A DNA stretch of 64,000 bases from Dryobates pubescens (GCF_014839835.1 NC_071633.1:19769001-19833000), one strand, 5' to 3'. Shown: positions 21,201 through 46,924, numbered from the stretch's first letter. Program-made: numbers and translations. The notes: a model not told the origin generated them from the sequence alone.

Positions 21201-24200
21201 TCTGCAGCACAGCACAGCCCAGCACAGCCCAGCCCAGCCCAGCCCAGCACAGCACAGCCAGGCTGGGTCTGCAGCATGGCCCAGCCCAGCCCAGCACAGC
21301 CCAGCCCAGCCCAGCCCAGCACAGCCAGGCTGGGTCTGCAGCACGGCCCAGCACAGCCCAGCCCAGCCCAGCCCAGCACAGCCAGGCTGGGTCTGCAGCA
21401 CAGCCCAGCACAGCCCAGCCCAGCACAGCCCAGCACAGCCAGGCTGGGTCTGCAGCATGGCCCAGCCCAGCCCAGCCCAGCACAGCACAGCCCAGCACAG
21501 CACAGCCAGGCTGGGTCTGCAGCACGGCCCAGCACAGCCCAGCCCAGCCCAGCCCAGCACAGCCAGGCTGGGTCTGCAGCACAGCCCAGCACAGCCCAGC
21601 CCAGCACAGCCCAGCACAGCCCAGCCCAGCACAGCCAGGCTGGGTCTGCAGCACGGCCCAGCCCAGCCCAGCCCAGCCCAGCCCAGCACAGCCAGGCTGG
21701 GTCTGCAGCACGGCCCAGCCCAGCCCAGCCCAGCACAGCCAGGCTGGGTCTGCAGCACAGCACAGCCCAGCCCAGCACAGCCAGGCTGGGTCTGCAGCAT
21801 GGCCCAGCCCAGCCCAGCCCAGCCCAGCCCAGCCCAGCACAGCCCAGCCCAGCACAGCCAGGCTGGGTCTGCAGCATGGCCCAGCCCAGCCCAGCACAGC
21901 CCAGCCCAGCCCAGCCCAGCCCAGCCCAGCCCAGCCCAGCCCAGCCAGGCTGGGTCTGCAGCACAGCACAGCCCAGCACAGCACAGCACAGCCAGGCTGG
22001 GTCTGCAGCACAACCCAGGCAGAGCTGAACCCCCCAGCTGCCCCCAGCTGGCACTGCTGCCCTGGCTCTGGGGCAGTGGCCAGGCAGAGCTGAACCCCCC
22101 AGCTGCCCCCAGCTGGCACTGCTGCCCTGGCTCTGGGGCAGTGGCCAGGCAGAGCTGAACCCCACAGCTCCCCAGAGGCAGTGGCTGGAGGCAGCTGGGG
22201 CTGCTGAGCTCTTTTCCTGCTGAGCCTTCCAAAGGCCCCAGGGCTGAGCACAGAGCTGTGCTGGCACAGCCAAGCTGCTCCTCAGCTCCAGGGGAGCCCT
22301 GCAGCTGCCACTCAGCACAGGAATTGCCCCCAGGCCGCATCCTTACCCCAGCAGTGGCCTCCCAAGGAGAGTGAAGTCGTCAGCACCCACCAGCAGAACC
22401 TGGGGAGGCAAAGCAGCCTTGGGTCACTGGGCAGGCAGGGGGCAGCCCCAGCTCCCAGCCTCATCAGGAAGCAGTCAGGGCCCTGGGGGCAGGGCTGGGC
22501 ATGGCTCAGACCTCACACTGCCACTGCAGGCCTGGTGGCAGGCAGCAGCCAAGAGGCAGACTCATGATCAGCCTTGCAGGAGAGCTCTCCCTGCAGCGTG
22601 CTCCAGAGGCATCTCCCAGGCTGCAACCAGCACTCTGCAGCTCTCTGGCCTGCAGCTGCAGGGGCTGTGAAAGCAGCCCAGGGAAGCAGAGCTTGCCCTG
22701 GGGGCTCTGGGTGAGTGGCAGCTCCTAGAGCCAGTGCAGTGTCCCAGCAGGGAGCCTCTCTCCTCATGCCCCTCCTGGAGCCTCAAGGGGACAACACAGA
22801 ACTGAGCAGCTGGGGGGCTCAGCACCCCAGGACCCCCCACTGCTTGCACTGGCTGCAGGGCAGCTGCAGGGCACAGCATGGCCCTGCTCAGGAGGCTTCT
22901 GACTCTTGGCCCAGGGCAGAGCCTGCCAGTGAGCCCCCAGGGTGCCAGGCAAGGCTCTGCCCTGCCCCAGTCCCAGCTGGGTGCCCCAGGAGCAGCTCTC
23001 CTCTGCTGGCCAGGGATGCAGGACACAGCTGCAGGCAAGCCTGGAGCTCTGCCCCAGACCTGCACTTCAGAGCCATGGACAAGTGCAACACTGCCCAGCT
23101 GCCCCTGAGGGCCTGCCTGGCTCCCACAGCCAGCAGCAGCTGCAGCCTGCAGCACCCCGAGCCTGCAGCACCCCGAGCCTGCAGCTGCAGCCTGCAGCAC
23201 CCCGAGCCTGCAGCACCCCGAGCCTGCAGCACCCCGAGCCTGCAGCACCCCGAGCCTGCAGCTGCAGCCTGCAGCACCCCGAGCCTGCAGCACCCCGAGC
23301 CTGCAGCTGCAGCCTGCAGCAGCCCGAGCCTGCAGCAGCCCGAGCCTGCAGCAGCCCGAGCCTGCAGCACCCCGAGCCTGCAGCACCCCGAGCCTGCAGC
23401 ACCCCGAGCCTGCAGCAGCCCGAGCCTGCAGCAGCCCGAGCCTGCAGCAGCCCGAGCCTGCAGCACCCCGAGCCTGCAGCTGCAGCCTGCAGCAGCCCGA
23501 GCCTGCAGTACCCCGAGCCTGCAGCACCCCGAGCCTGCAGCACCCCGAGCCTGCAGCACCCCGAGCCTGCAGCACCCCGAGCCTGCAGCTGCAGCCTGCA
23601 GCACCCCGAGCCTGCAGCACCCCGAGCCTGCAGCTGCAGCCTGCAGCACCCCGAGCCTGCAGCACCCCGAGCCTGCAGCAGCCCGAGCCTGCAGCAGCCC
23701 GAGCCTGCAGCACCCCGAGCCTGCAGCACCCCGAGCCTGCAGCACCCCGAGCCTGCAGCAGCCCGAGCCTGCAGCAGCCCGAGCCTGCAGCACCCCGAGC
23801 CTGCAGCAGCCTGAGCCTGCAGCTGCAGCCTGCAGCACCCCGAGCCTGCAGCACCCCGAGCCTGCAGCACCCCGAGCCTGCAGCACCCCGAGCCTGCAGC
23901 CTGCAGCACTCTGAGCCTGCAGCACCCCGAGCCTGCAGCTGCAGCCAGCAGCAGCCCAAGCCTGCAGCACCCTGAGCCTGCAGCTCCTCACTTGGCAATC
24001 CTCCATGAGAGCCTCGGGTTAGTGAGTGCCTGCAGGTGCCTGCAGGTGCCTGCAAGCCAGCCAGGGCCCAGCACAGATCAGCTGCAGCCTGGCAGCCCCC
24101 CTGCAGGCCCCAGCCCGAGAAGGCTGTTGCAGAGCACTGAGCAGGGGCAGCCCCCCGGCAGCCCCCTGGGGGTGGCTCTGAAGGTGAGCAGAAGGCTTCA

Positions 24201-27200
24201 GCTGCTGGCTCTGGGAGCTGCAGCTCAGCTTCCGCTGCGGGCTGGGATTCCTTGGGTGCAGTCAGCACAGCACAGCTCTGGCTCCTGCCAGGGGCTGCCA
24301 GCACCCAGCCCTGCCCTGCAGCAAGCTCAGCTCAGCACAGCTCAGCTCAGCTCAGCACAGCTCAGCTCAGCTCAGCACAGCTCAGCTCAGCACAGCTCAG
24401 CACAGCTCAGCACAGCTCAGCTCAGCACAGCTCAGCACAGCTCAGCACAGCTCAGCACAGCTCAGCACAGCACAGCTCAGCACAGCTCAGCTCAGCACAG
24501 CTCAGCACAGCTCAGCTCAGCTCAGCACAGCTCAGCTCAGCACAGCTCAGCACAGCTCAGCACAGCTCAGCTCAGCACAGCTCAGCACAGCTCAGCACAG
24601 CTCAGCACAGCACAGCTCAGCACAGCTCAGCTCAGCACAGCTCAGCACAGCTCAGCTCAGCACAGCTCAGCTCAGCTCAGCACAGCTCAGCTCAGCACAG
24701 CTCAGCACAGCTCAGCTCAGCACAGCTCAGCACAGCTCAGCACAGCTCAGCACAGCTCAGCACAGCTCAGCACAGCTCAGCACAGCTCAGCTCAGCTCAG
24801 CACAGCTCAGCTCAGCACAGCTCAGCTCAGCACAGCTCAGCACAGCACAGCTCAGCACAGCTCAGCACAGCTCAGCTCAGCTCAGCTCAGCACAGCTCAG
24901 CTCAGCACAGCTCAGCTCAGCACAGCTCAGCTCAGCACAGCTCAGCACAGCTCAGCACAGCTCAGCTCAGCTCAGCTCAGCACAGCTCAGCTCAGCACAG
25001 CTCAGCTCAGCACAGCTCAGCACAGCACAGCTCAGCACAGCTCAGCACAGCTCAGCTCAGCTCAGCTCAGCACAGCTCAGCTCAGCACAGCTCAGCACAG
25101 CACAGCTCAGCACAGCTCAGCACAGCTCAGCTCAGCACAGCTCAGCACAGCACAGCTCAGCACAGCTCAGCTCAGCTCAGCTCAGCACAGCTCAGCTCAG
25201 CACAGCTCAGCTCAGCACAGCTCAGCACAGCTCAGCACAGCACAGCTCAGCACAGCTCAGCTCAGCTCAGCACAGCTCAGCTCAGCACAGCTCAGCACAG
25301 CTCAGCTCAGCACAGCTCAGCTCAGCACAGCTCAGCACAGCTCAGCACAGCTCAGCACAGCTCAGCACAGCTCAGCACAGCACAGCTCAGCACAGCTCAG
25401 CACAGCTCAGCTCAGCACAGCTCAGCACAGCTCAGCACAGCTCAGCACAGCTCAGCACAGCTCAGCACAGCACAGCTCAGCACAGCACAGCTCAGCACAG
25501 CACAGCTCAGCACAGCTCAGCACAGCTCAGCACAGCTCAGCACAGCTCAGCACAGCTCAGCACAGCTCAGCACAGCTCAGCTCAGCTCAGCACAGCTCAG
25601 CTCAGCACAGCTCAGCACAGCACAGCACAGCTCAGCACAGCTCAGCACAGCTCAGCACAGCACAGCTCAGCTCAGCACCCTCCCAGCAGGGAGAGGCACA
25701 GCACAGCTCAGCTGGAGTGGGGAGGGCAGAGCAGGCAGAGCTGTGCAGGCCTTGGCTGCCAAAGGCCTGCAGGCTCCTCCAGCCCAGCCATGCCCTGAGC
25801 CCTGGCCCTCAGCACCACCTCCCTGCCCCCTTCCCCCCTCCAGGGGAGGCTGGGCCAGAGCTCCAGAGCCCACCCAGGGGGAGGTTTCCTCCCCTGCCCA
25901 ACACAAACCTCCCCAGGTGCCTCCTGAGGCCATTCCTCCTCTCCCATCCCTGGCTCCCTGGGAGCAGAGCCCAACCCCCCCTGGCTGCAGCCTCCTCCCA
26001 GGGGGCAGTGAGGTCTCCCCCAGCCCCCTCCAGGCTGCACACCCCCAGCCTGCTCCCCAGCTGTGCTGCTCCTCTCTGCAGCTGCTGCAGCCCTGGGTGT
26101 CCCTGCAGCCAGGGGCCCCCAGCCGCCCCCAGTGCCCAGCCCAGGGGCACAGCCAGCCCAGGCTGCTGGGAGCCTCCCTGGCCACTGGGCACAGCCTGGC
26201 ACACCTTCAGCCAGCCCCTGCCAACCTCCCCCTGCAGGGCCTGGGGGGGCCTGGGGGGGCCTGGGGGGCACAGGGCCCAGGCACAGGGGGCAGAGGGCCT
26301 GGGCACAGGGGGGCAGAGGGGGCACAGGGGGGCACAGCTCACCTTCTCCAGGCGGATTCGGTCCCCACACTCAGCCTGCAGCTCAGTATCCAGCAGGATC
26401 AGGTCCTCAGAGCTTATCTTCCACTGCCTGCTGGCAAAGTGCACCACGGCAAAGAGCCTCCCGTGGCGCCCCCTAGCGAGCAGCTGCTGCACCTTCTGCA
26501 CCACGGCTGGGGAGGAGAGCAGCACAGAGTCAGCCTGCAGCACACAGCCTGCAGCACACAGCCTGCAGCACACAGCCTGCAGCACAGAGCCAGCCTCCCT
26601 GGGCAGCCTGTGCCAGGCCCCCCCCAGCCTCCCTGGGCAGCCTGTGCCAGGCTCCCCCCAGCCTCCCTGGGCAGCCTGTGCCAGGCCCTCCCCAGCCTCC
26701 CTGGGCAGCCTGTGCCAGGCCCCCCCCAGCCTCCCTGGGCAGCCTGTGCCAGGCCCCCCCCAGCCTCCCTGGGCAGCCTGTGCCAGGCCCCCCCCAGCCT
26801 CCCTGGGCACAATTTCTTCCCAATCTCCACTGCCAGCCTCTCCTCTCCCAGCTCAAAGCCTTCATCCCTCCTCCTTCCCGTCCCAGCCCTCATCCCAAGT
26901 CCCTCCCCAGCTCCTGGAGCCCTTCAGGCACTGGAAAGCTGCTCTGAGGTCTCCCTGGAGCCTTCTCTCCCAGACTGCCCCCCTGGGGGAGGCTCTCCAG
27001 CCTCTGCTCCTCTTCCTGCCCCCCTCTGGCCCTGCTGCAGCGCTGTGATGTCCTCCTGGCTGGGCTGCAGCCTGCCCTGAGCAGCCCCTGCAGGGCCCTG
27101 CAGCTCTGCACCACTGTGAGCATCCTGCTGCCTGTGCCTGGGTGCTGAGGCTGCTGCTGAGCCTCCCCAAGGCCCCTGCAGCTGCCAGCCCTGTGCCCAC

Positions 27201-30200
27201 GGCTGCTGCTCAGCAGGGAGCAGGAGGCAGAGCTCTGCTTTGGGGGAGCACAGCCAGGAGGCAGTGAGGCAGCTCAGAGCAGCAACCAAGCTCTGCCCTT
27301 TGCCAGGGCCTCAGCTCTGAGCTGCTGAGCCAGGAGCCCCCTGCCTGCCTGTGGGGAGCAGAATGTTCACTGCCACCCCCAGCCCCCCAGTGCCTCATGG
27401 CACCCCCTGCAGCTCTGCCTTGTGCCCACCCCCCTGCTGCTGCCTCCAGGGCTGTGCTTTGTGCTCTCAGCCGTGCCCAGCCCCCACCTCCTGCTGCTGC
27501 CTTTCGCATTTGGCCACCAGAAGGGAAGCAAACCCTTTGCTCCTCTCCAGGAGGCTTCTCCCCTGCCCTGGGAAGCAGCACACACCATCAGCTGAGGCTG
27601 CTCTGAGACCCCTGCTGCACCCACCCCCAGCAGCTGCAGAGACCAGGAGAGGCCAGGAGGGAGAGCCAGGGCTGGGGAGCAGAAGGCAGCCCCAGCCCTG
27701 GGGACGCTGCTTGGAGCTCAGCCAGGCCAAGAGCAGCACTGGAGCACTGCTCCTGCCCTGCAGACCTGTACCTGCATGATGCTTTGCCTCCTCCACTGGG
27801 TCTGGAAGCTTCACCTCAGGCCAGGGGGGGGAAGTCAGAGAGGTTTTGGCCACAAGGCTGTGGAGGAGAAGGTGAAACTCACTTGTGGGAGAGGCACAGC
27901 ACAGAGCCCCAGGCAGGGGGCTGGAGATGGGGCAGCTCTGCACTGGGAAGAGGCCAGGCAGCAGCCTCAGTGCCCTGGCAGAGCCTGCCTTGGGGCAGCT
28001 CATGGGTGAGGAGAGGCTCTTCTGCTCCTCCTGTGTGCCACAGCCAAGGCAGGAGCCTGGCAGCCCCCCAGGGCCTGGGCCAGTGCAGCACACTGGATGT
28101 GGCCAAGCCCCCAGAGCCTCCTCCCAGGGCCTGGCAGAAGCACTCAGGCAGGGCAGGGGAAGCTGCAGCCTGCCAAGGAGGCTGCTCAAAGCCACCCAGC
28201 AAGCCCCTGGCCTCATTTCCCAGCTCAAAGAGCCTCTGCCCCCAGGGCTCCCCCCTCAGCACCACCCTGTGCTGCAGCAGGCTTGAAGGGCCAAGGGCCT
28301 GGGGCTGCTGTGCCCCCAGACTGCCCCAGCTTCAGGCTGCACCAATGGCTTCACTTTTCTCCCCTTACTTCAGCCTGATGCCAGGGCAGAGGGCAGCCCC
28401 CAGCCCCCCAGGCACCAGCACTGCTGCCCCCATGGCCCTGGCACCAAGACACTGCCAGGAGCTGCACACTGCACCCTTGCCCTCCTGCAGCTCCAGCTCC
28501 TGCCAGGCACCAAGCACCTGCAGTGCTGGCCCAGAGCCTCTGCAGGGCAGCACTGCCAGCAGGGTGGGCTGGGAAGGGAGCAGCAGCAGCAGCCAGCAGC
28601 AGCAGCCCCAACGAGCAGCAGCAGCCAGCAGCAGCAGGAGCAGCAGGAGCAAGCAGCAGCAGCCAGCAGCAGCAGGAGCAAGCAGCAGCAGGAGCAGCAG
28701 GAGCAAGCAGCAGCAGCAGCCAGCAGCAGCAGGAGCAGCAGGAGCAAGCAGCAGCAGGAGCAAGCAGCAGCAGCAGCCAGCAGCAGCAGGAGCAGCAGGA
28801 GCAAGCAGCAGCAGCAGCCAGCAGCAGCAGGAGCAGCAGGAGCAAGCAGCAGCAGGAGCAAGCAGCAGGAGCCAGCATAGACAGCAGCAGCCAGCAGCAG
28901 CCAGCAGCAGCAGCCAGCAGCAGCCAGCAGCAGCAGCCAGCAGCAGCCAGCAGCCAGCAGCCAGCAGCAGCCAGCAGCCAGCAGCAGCAGGAGCAAGCAG
29001 CAGCAGGAGCAAGCAGCAGCAGGAGCAGGAGCAAGCAGCAGCAGCCAGCATAGACAGCAGCAGCAGCCAGCAGCAGCTCTGTCCCGGGAGGCAGCGCAGC
29101 AGAACGCAGAGCAATGGCACAAAGCAGCAGAGGCTGCTGGCTGCACCACAGACCCCACAGCAGCTGAACCTGGGGAGCAGATGCCCTGCACCCAGAGAGC
29201 TGAGGGGCAGCTGCAGCCCCTGCTGCAGCGTCCTGGCCGGAGGGGCTCTGCTGCCTGCAGCCGAGCTCGCGGCGGGAGCCCTCGGCACGGGGCAGCGCCC
29301 CAGGCTCGGCTGCGCCTGCGGCAGCCTCCTGGCAGGGGGCACCGAGGGGAGCAGCGTCCCGGGGCAGCTGAGCAAGGCTCAGACAAGGAGCAGCGTCCCC
29401 CAGGCCGGCCCTGCAGGGGCAGCAGTGCGACGTCCGCGGCATTACCCTGGCTGCGGGGCCGAGCTCTGGGAACTGCGGTGCCGGACCAGCGACGAGAGCA
29501 GGGCTGCAGGGAGAGAGGGAAGGGAATCAGAGCCGGCAGCGGCGGCTGGGCGCGGGGCCCCAGGGGCTCCGCTCCCGCGGCCGCCGAACCTCCTCCTGCC
29601 TCCCCGCGGGCCCAGAGAGGCAGAGGGAAGGGAAACGAAGCCCAGGGCGAGGCAGCGGCCCTGGGGGGCGCAGCGCTCGGGCAGGGCCGCAGGAAGGGCT
29701 CCTGCTGCACACACTGCTGCAGGCGGCACCCAGGCCAGACGCAAGAGTGCAGCGTGGAGCACCCCCGGCCCCGGCCCCCCTGCAGGGAGCAGGCTGCGCT
29801 GCTCCCGGGGGGCTCGGAGCGGCTCCGGGGGGGCTCGGAGCTGCTCCGGGGGGGCTCTGAGCGGAGCTGCTCCTGGGGGAGCTCTGAGCGGCTCCCGGGG
29901 GGGCTCTGAGCTGCTCCCGGGGGGGCTCGGAGCGGAGCGGCTCCCGGGGGGCTCTGAGCGGCTCCCGGGGGGGCTCTGAGCGGAGCTGCTCCTGGGGGGC
30001 TGTGAGCGGAGCTGCTCCCGGGGGGCTCGGAGCGGAGCTGCTCCCGGGGGGGCTCGGAGCTGCTCCCGGGGGGGCTCGGAGCGGAGCTGCTCCCGGGGGG
30101 GCTCGGAGCGGCTCCCGGGGGGGCTCGGAGCGGAGCGGCTCCCGGGGGGGCTCGGAGCGGCTCCCGGGGGGGCTGTGAGCGGAGCTGCTCCCGGGGGGCT

Positions 30201-30552
30201 CGGAGCGGAGCTGCTCCCGGGGGGCTCGGAGCGGAGCTGCTCCCGGGGGGGCTCGGAGCGGAGCTGCTCCCGGGGGGGCTCGGAGCGGAGCTGCTCCGGG
30301 GGGGGCTCGGAGCGGAGCTGCTCCCGGGGGGGCTCGGAGCGGAGCGGCTCCCGGGGGGCTCTGAGCGGCTCCCGGGGGGCTCGGAGCGGAGCGGCTCCCG
30401 GGGGGGCTCTGAGCGGCTCCCGGGGGGGCTCTGAGCGGCTCCCGGGGGGGCTCTGAGCGGCTCCCGGTGCTGCCGGAGGGTCCTGAGCCCCCTGGCCCCT
30501 CCCCGGCCGCCCCCTCCTCACCCGTCGCCCGCCGCGCGCCCGCCGCCGCCAT
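18195..30552 (-). CDS. MRPL21: Mitochondrial ribosomal protein L21 (bL21m), complete, seven exons
   Basis: Encodes a protein of the large subunit of the mitochondrial ribosome, nuclear-encoded and imported into the matrix. Coding exons in order are 30522-30552, 29446-29503, 27772-27857, 26343-26506, 22347-22399, 18759-18862 and 18195-18259, giving 186 codons (human about 205). The segments [70 protein letters not shown] and [14 protein letters not shown] match human MRPL21 almost residue for residue. The N terminus is short, basic and Ala/Ser-rich, fitting a mitochondrial presequence. The gene is divergent from IGHMBP2, as in human. About 5.2 kb of its 12.4 kb consists of tandem arrays, found in five of six introns. 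Confidence 0.97.
18759..18862 (-). CDS. MRPL21: MRPL21 exon 6
   Basis: Encodes [18 protein letters not shown] followed by the basic, RNA-contacting segment ending NYQRKR. Donor gtaagc. Confidence 0.95.
20442..22015 (-). repeat. CAGCC/CAGCA pentamer array with 24 separator cassettes, MRPL21 intron 5
   Basis: About 1.57 kb of CAGCC and CAGCA pentamers. They are broken 24 times by a fixed separator, ccaggctgggtctgcagca, usually followed by cggccc or tggccc. Runs between separators vary in length. On the MRPL21 coding strand the pentamers read GGGCT and GTGCT. The array produces long meaningless open frames on both strands. Confidence 0.97.
22017..22158 (+). repeat. 65 bp duplication at the edge of the pentamer array
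   Basis: A unit beginning ggcagagctgaaccccccag and ending ctggggcagtggcca occurs twice back to back, with a third partial copy to about 22,158. Confidence 0.9.
22347..22399 (-). CDS. MRPL21: MRPL21 exon 5
   Basis: This 53 bp exon encodes [17 protein letters not shown] plus two bases. Acceptor ctccccag, donor gtaagg. It lies between the two largest intronic arrays. Confidence 0.95.
23140..23990 (-). repeat. 16 bp array (gcagcaccccgagcct), MRPL21 intron 4
   Basis: About 850 bp built from gcagcaccccgagcct and the variant gcagcagcccgagcct, with interspersed gcagctgcagcct units. It is roughly 50 copies. On the coding strand the core reads GGGGTGCTGC. The right edge is more diverged. Confidence 0.96.
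24322..25678 (-). repeat. CTCAG/CACAG pentamer array, MRPL21 intron 4
   Basis: About 1.36 kb (roughly 270 pentamers) composed almost only of CTCAG and CACAG in irregular order. Read on the MRPL21 coding strand it is a mix of GAGCT and GTGCT, so the palindrome AGCT recurs every 5-15 bases. Confidence 0.97.
25850..26095 (-). mobile_element. CR1 LINE fragment, MRPL21 intron 4
   Basis: Inverted CR1: the aacacaaacctccccaggtg block, tgaggccattcctcctctc, gaggtctcccccagccccct and ccaggctgcacacccccagc are standard CR1 landmarks in antisense order. Confidence 0.75.
26343..26506 (-). CDS. MRPL21: MRPL21 exon 4 (L21 domain start)
   Basis: Encodes [15 protein letters not shown], then [16 protein letters not shown], then the segment ending DRIRLEK. 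This is the start of the conserved L21 beta domain. Acceptor ctctcctccccag, donor gtgagc. Confidence 0.96.
26585..27065 (-). mobile_element. CR1 LINE fragment with an internally amplified segment
   Basis: The fragment runs through inverted CR1 landmarks: cctgggcagcctgtgccagg, cacaatttcttcccaatct, agctcaaagccttcat, ccccagctcctggagccctt and tgtgatgtcctcctggctgg. Its left part (26,590-26,812) is amplified into about seven copies of a 34 bp piece. It sits in MRPL21 intron 3 close to exon 4. Confidence 0.8.
26590..26812 (-). repeat. 34 bp tandem repeat derived from CR1, about 7 copies
   Basis: Unit cagcctccctgggcagcctg followed by tgccaggccccccc. The unit itself is a CR1 3' region segment, so the array arose by amplification inside the transposon copy. 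Confidence 0.92.
27772..27857 (-). CDS. MRPL21: MRPL21 exon 3
   Basis: Encodes [15 protein letters not shown] through [10 protein letters not shown]. This is the conserved linker before the L21 domain. Acceptor ctcctccacag, donor gtacagg. Confidence 0.95.
28575..29092 (+). repeat. AGC-rich trinucleotide-like array, MRPL21 intron 2
   Basis: About 515 bp of agc triplets interrupted by agg, caagc and ccagc blocks that themselves repeat (for example caggagcaagcagcagcag). Two copies of a catagacagcagcag block lie near 28,875 and 29,050. The MRPL21 transcript would carry CUG-rich RNA. Confidence 0.93.
29446..29503 (-). CDS. MRPL21: MRPL21 exon 2
   Basis: This 58 bp exon encodes [18 protein letters not shown] with split Ala and Gly codons. 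[10 protein letters not shown] followed by LVAKTS aligns with the human segment NSQSTSYLPG followed by YVPKTS. The acceptor is ctctccctgcag and the donor gtaatg. Confidence 0.88.
29808..30470 (+). repeat. G-rich minisatellite (ggagcggagctgctcccggg), MRPL21 intron 1
   Basis: About 660 bp of variable 17-27 bp units mixing ggctcggagcgg, agctgctcccggggg and ctctgagcggctcccg. Runs of five to seven G recur in nearly every unit. It ends only about 50 bp from MRPL21 exon 1. Confidence 0.95.
30522..30552 (-). CDS. MRPL21: MRPL21 exon 1
   Basis: This 31 bp coding part encodes [10 protein letters not shown] plus one base, with donor gtgagg. The start was chosen because it is the ATG next to the divergent promoter and its phase fits exon 2, giving an Arg/Ala-rich presequence. 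Confidence 0.85.
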
Positions 30553-30626
30553 CGCGCTGACCCCGCGGCCCCGCCCCGGAAGCGGAAGCGGCCCCGGAGG
30601 GGGCGGGGCCAGGGCGGGGCCAGGCC
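30553..30626. promoter_or_regulatory. Divergent promoter of MRPL21 and IGHMBP2
   Basis: Only 74 bp separate the two start codons. They contain overlapping ETS-type sites (ccggaagcggaag at about 30,576-30,588) and two GC boxes (gggcggggcc at about 30,601 and 30,612), with no TATA box. Shared ETS and Sp1-type sites are typical of bidirectional promoters of mitochondrial and housekeeping genes. Head-to-head order is the same in human. Confidence 0.85.
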
Positions 30627-46533
<15,907 letters not shown>

Positions 46534-46772
46534 GAGCTCCAAACCCTTCCCTTGCAGCCTTGAAGCCCCAGGCCAGGCACCACCCACCAAAGATGCTGCT
46601 GAAGCTCCAGGACTGTGCTGAGCCTGGAGGGGAGCACAGGAGCTCTCCTTTTTGGGTGGCAGAGGTCACTGGGGGTCCCTACAGCACAGAGCTGAGGGAG
46701 AGCTGCTTGGTTTGTCCCTGCCACTCTTGCTGCCAAGGTGCTGGATGGGCACACTGTGCCAGTAAAGCCAGT

Positions 46773-46778
46773 ATTAAA
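46773..46778 (+). terminator. IGHMBP2: Candidate IGHMBP2 polyadenylation signal
   Basis: attaaa about 240 bases after the stop codon, preceded by agtaaa at about 46,761. Either would give a 3' UTR near 260 bases. Downstream T/G-rich sequence is weak. Confidence 0.5.
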
Positions 46779-46924
46779 CACCTCAAGCCAGCAGCTGTCC
46801 CTCTGGCGTTGCTGGGCCCTGCTGCAGGAGAGAGCAATGTCTGAGCAGGAGCTGGGAGGGAGCTGTGGTGCCCCTCTGCTCCAGGGGGTGAGCCAGCCCT
46901 CCTCTGAAGAGAGCCTGGCCCCAT

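Noticed and set aside
19971-22340. Open reading frames of 540-790 codons on both strands over the pentamer array
   Set aside because: They arise because the CAGCC/CAGCA repeat has no stop codon in several frames. The translations are short-period repeats with no start context, and the interval contains MRPL21 intron 5.
20442-25678. A true immunoglobulin heavy-chain switch region
   Set aside because: No immunoglobulin constant-region exon is near. The arrays are introns of MRPL21, so only the sequence resemblance is reported.
23992-27080. Plus-strand open frames of about 940-1,020 codons
   Set aside because: Ser-Ala-Gln type translations of the CTCAG/CACAG array and CR1 sequence. They run antisense through MRPL21 exon 4.
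28523-29053. Poly-Gln or poly-Ser coding exon
   Set aside because: The CAG array lies within MRPL21 intron 2 on the strand opposite to the gene and has no splice-linked conserved exon.
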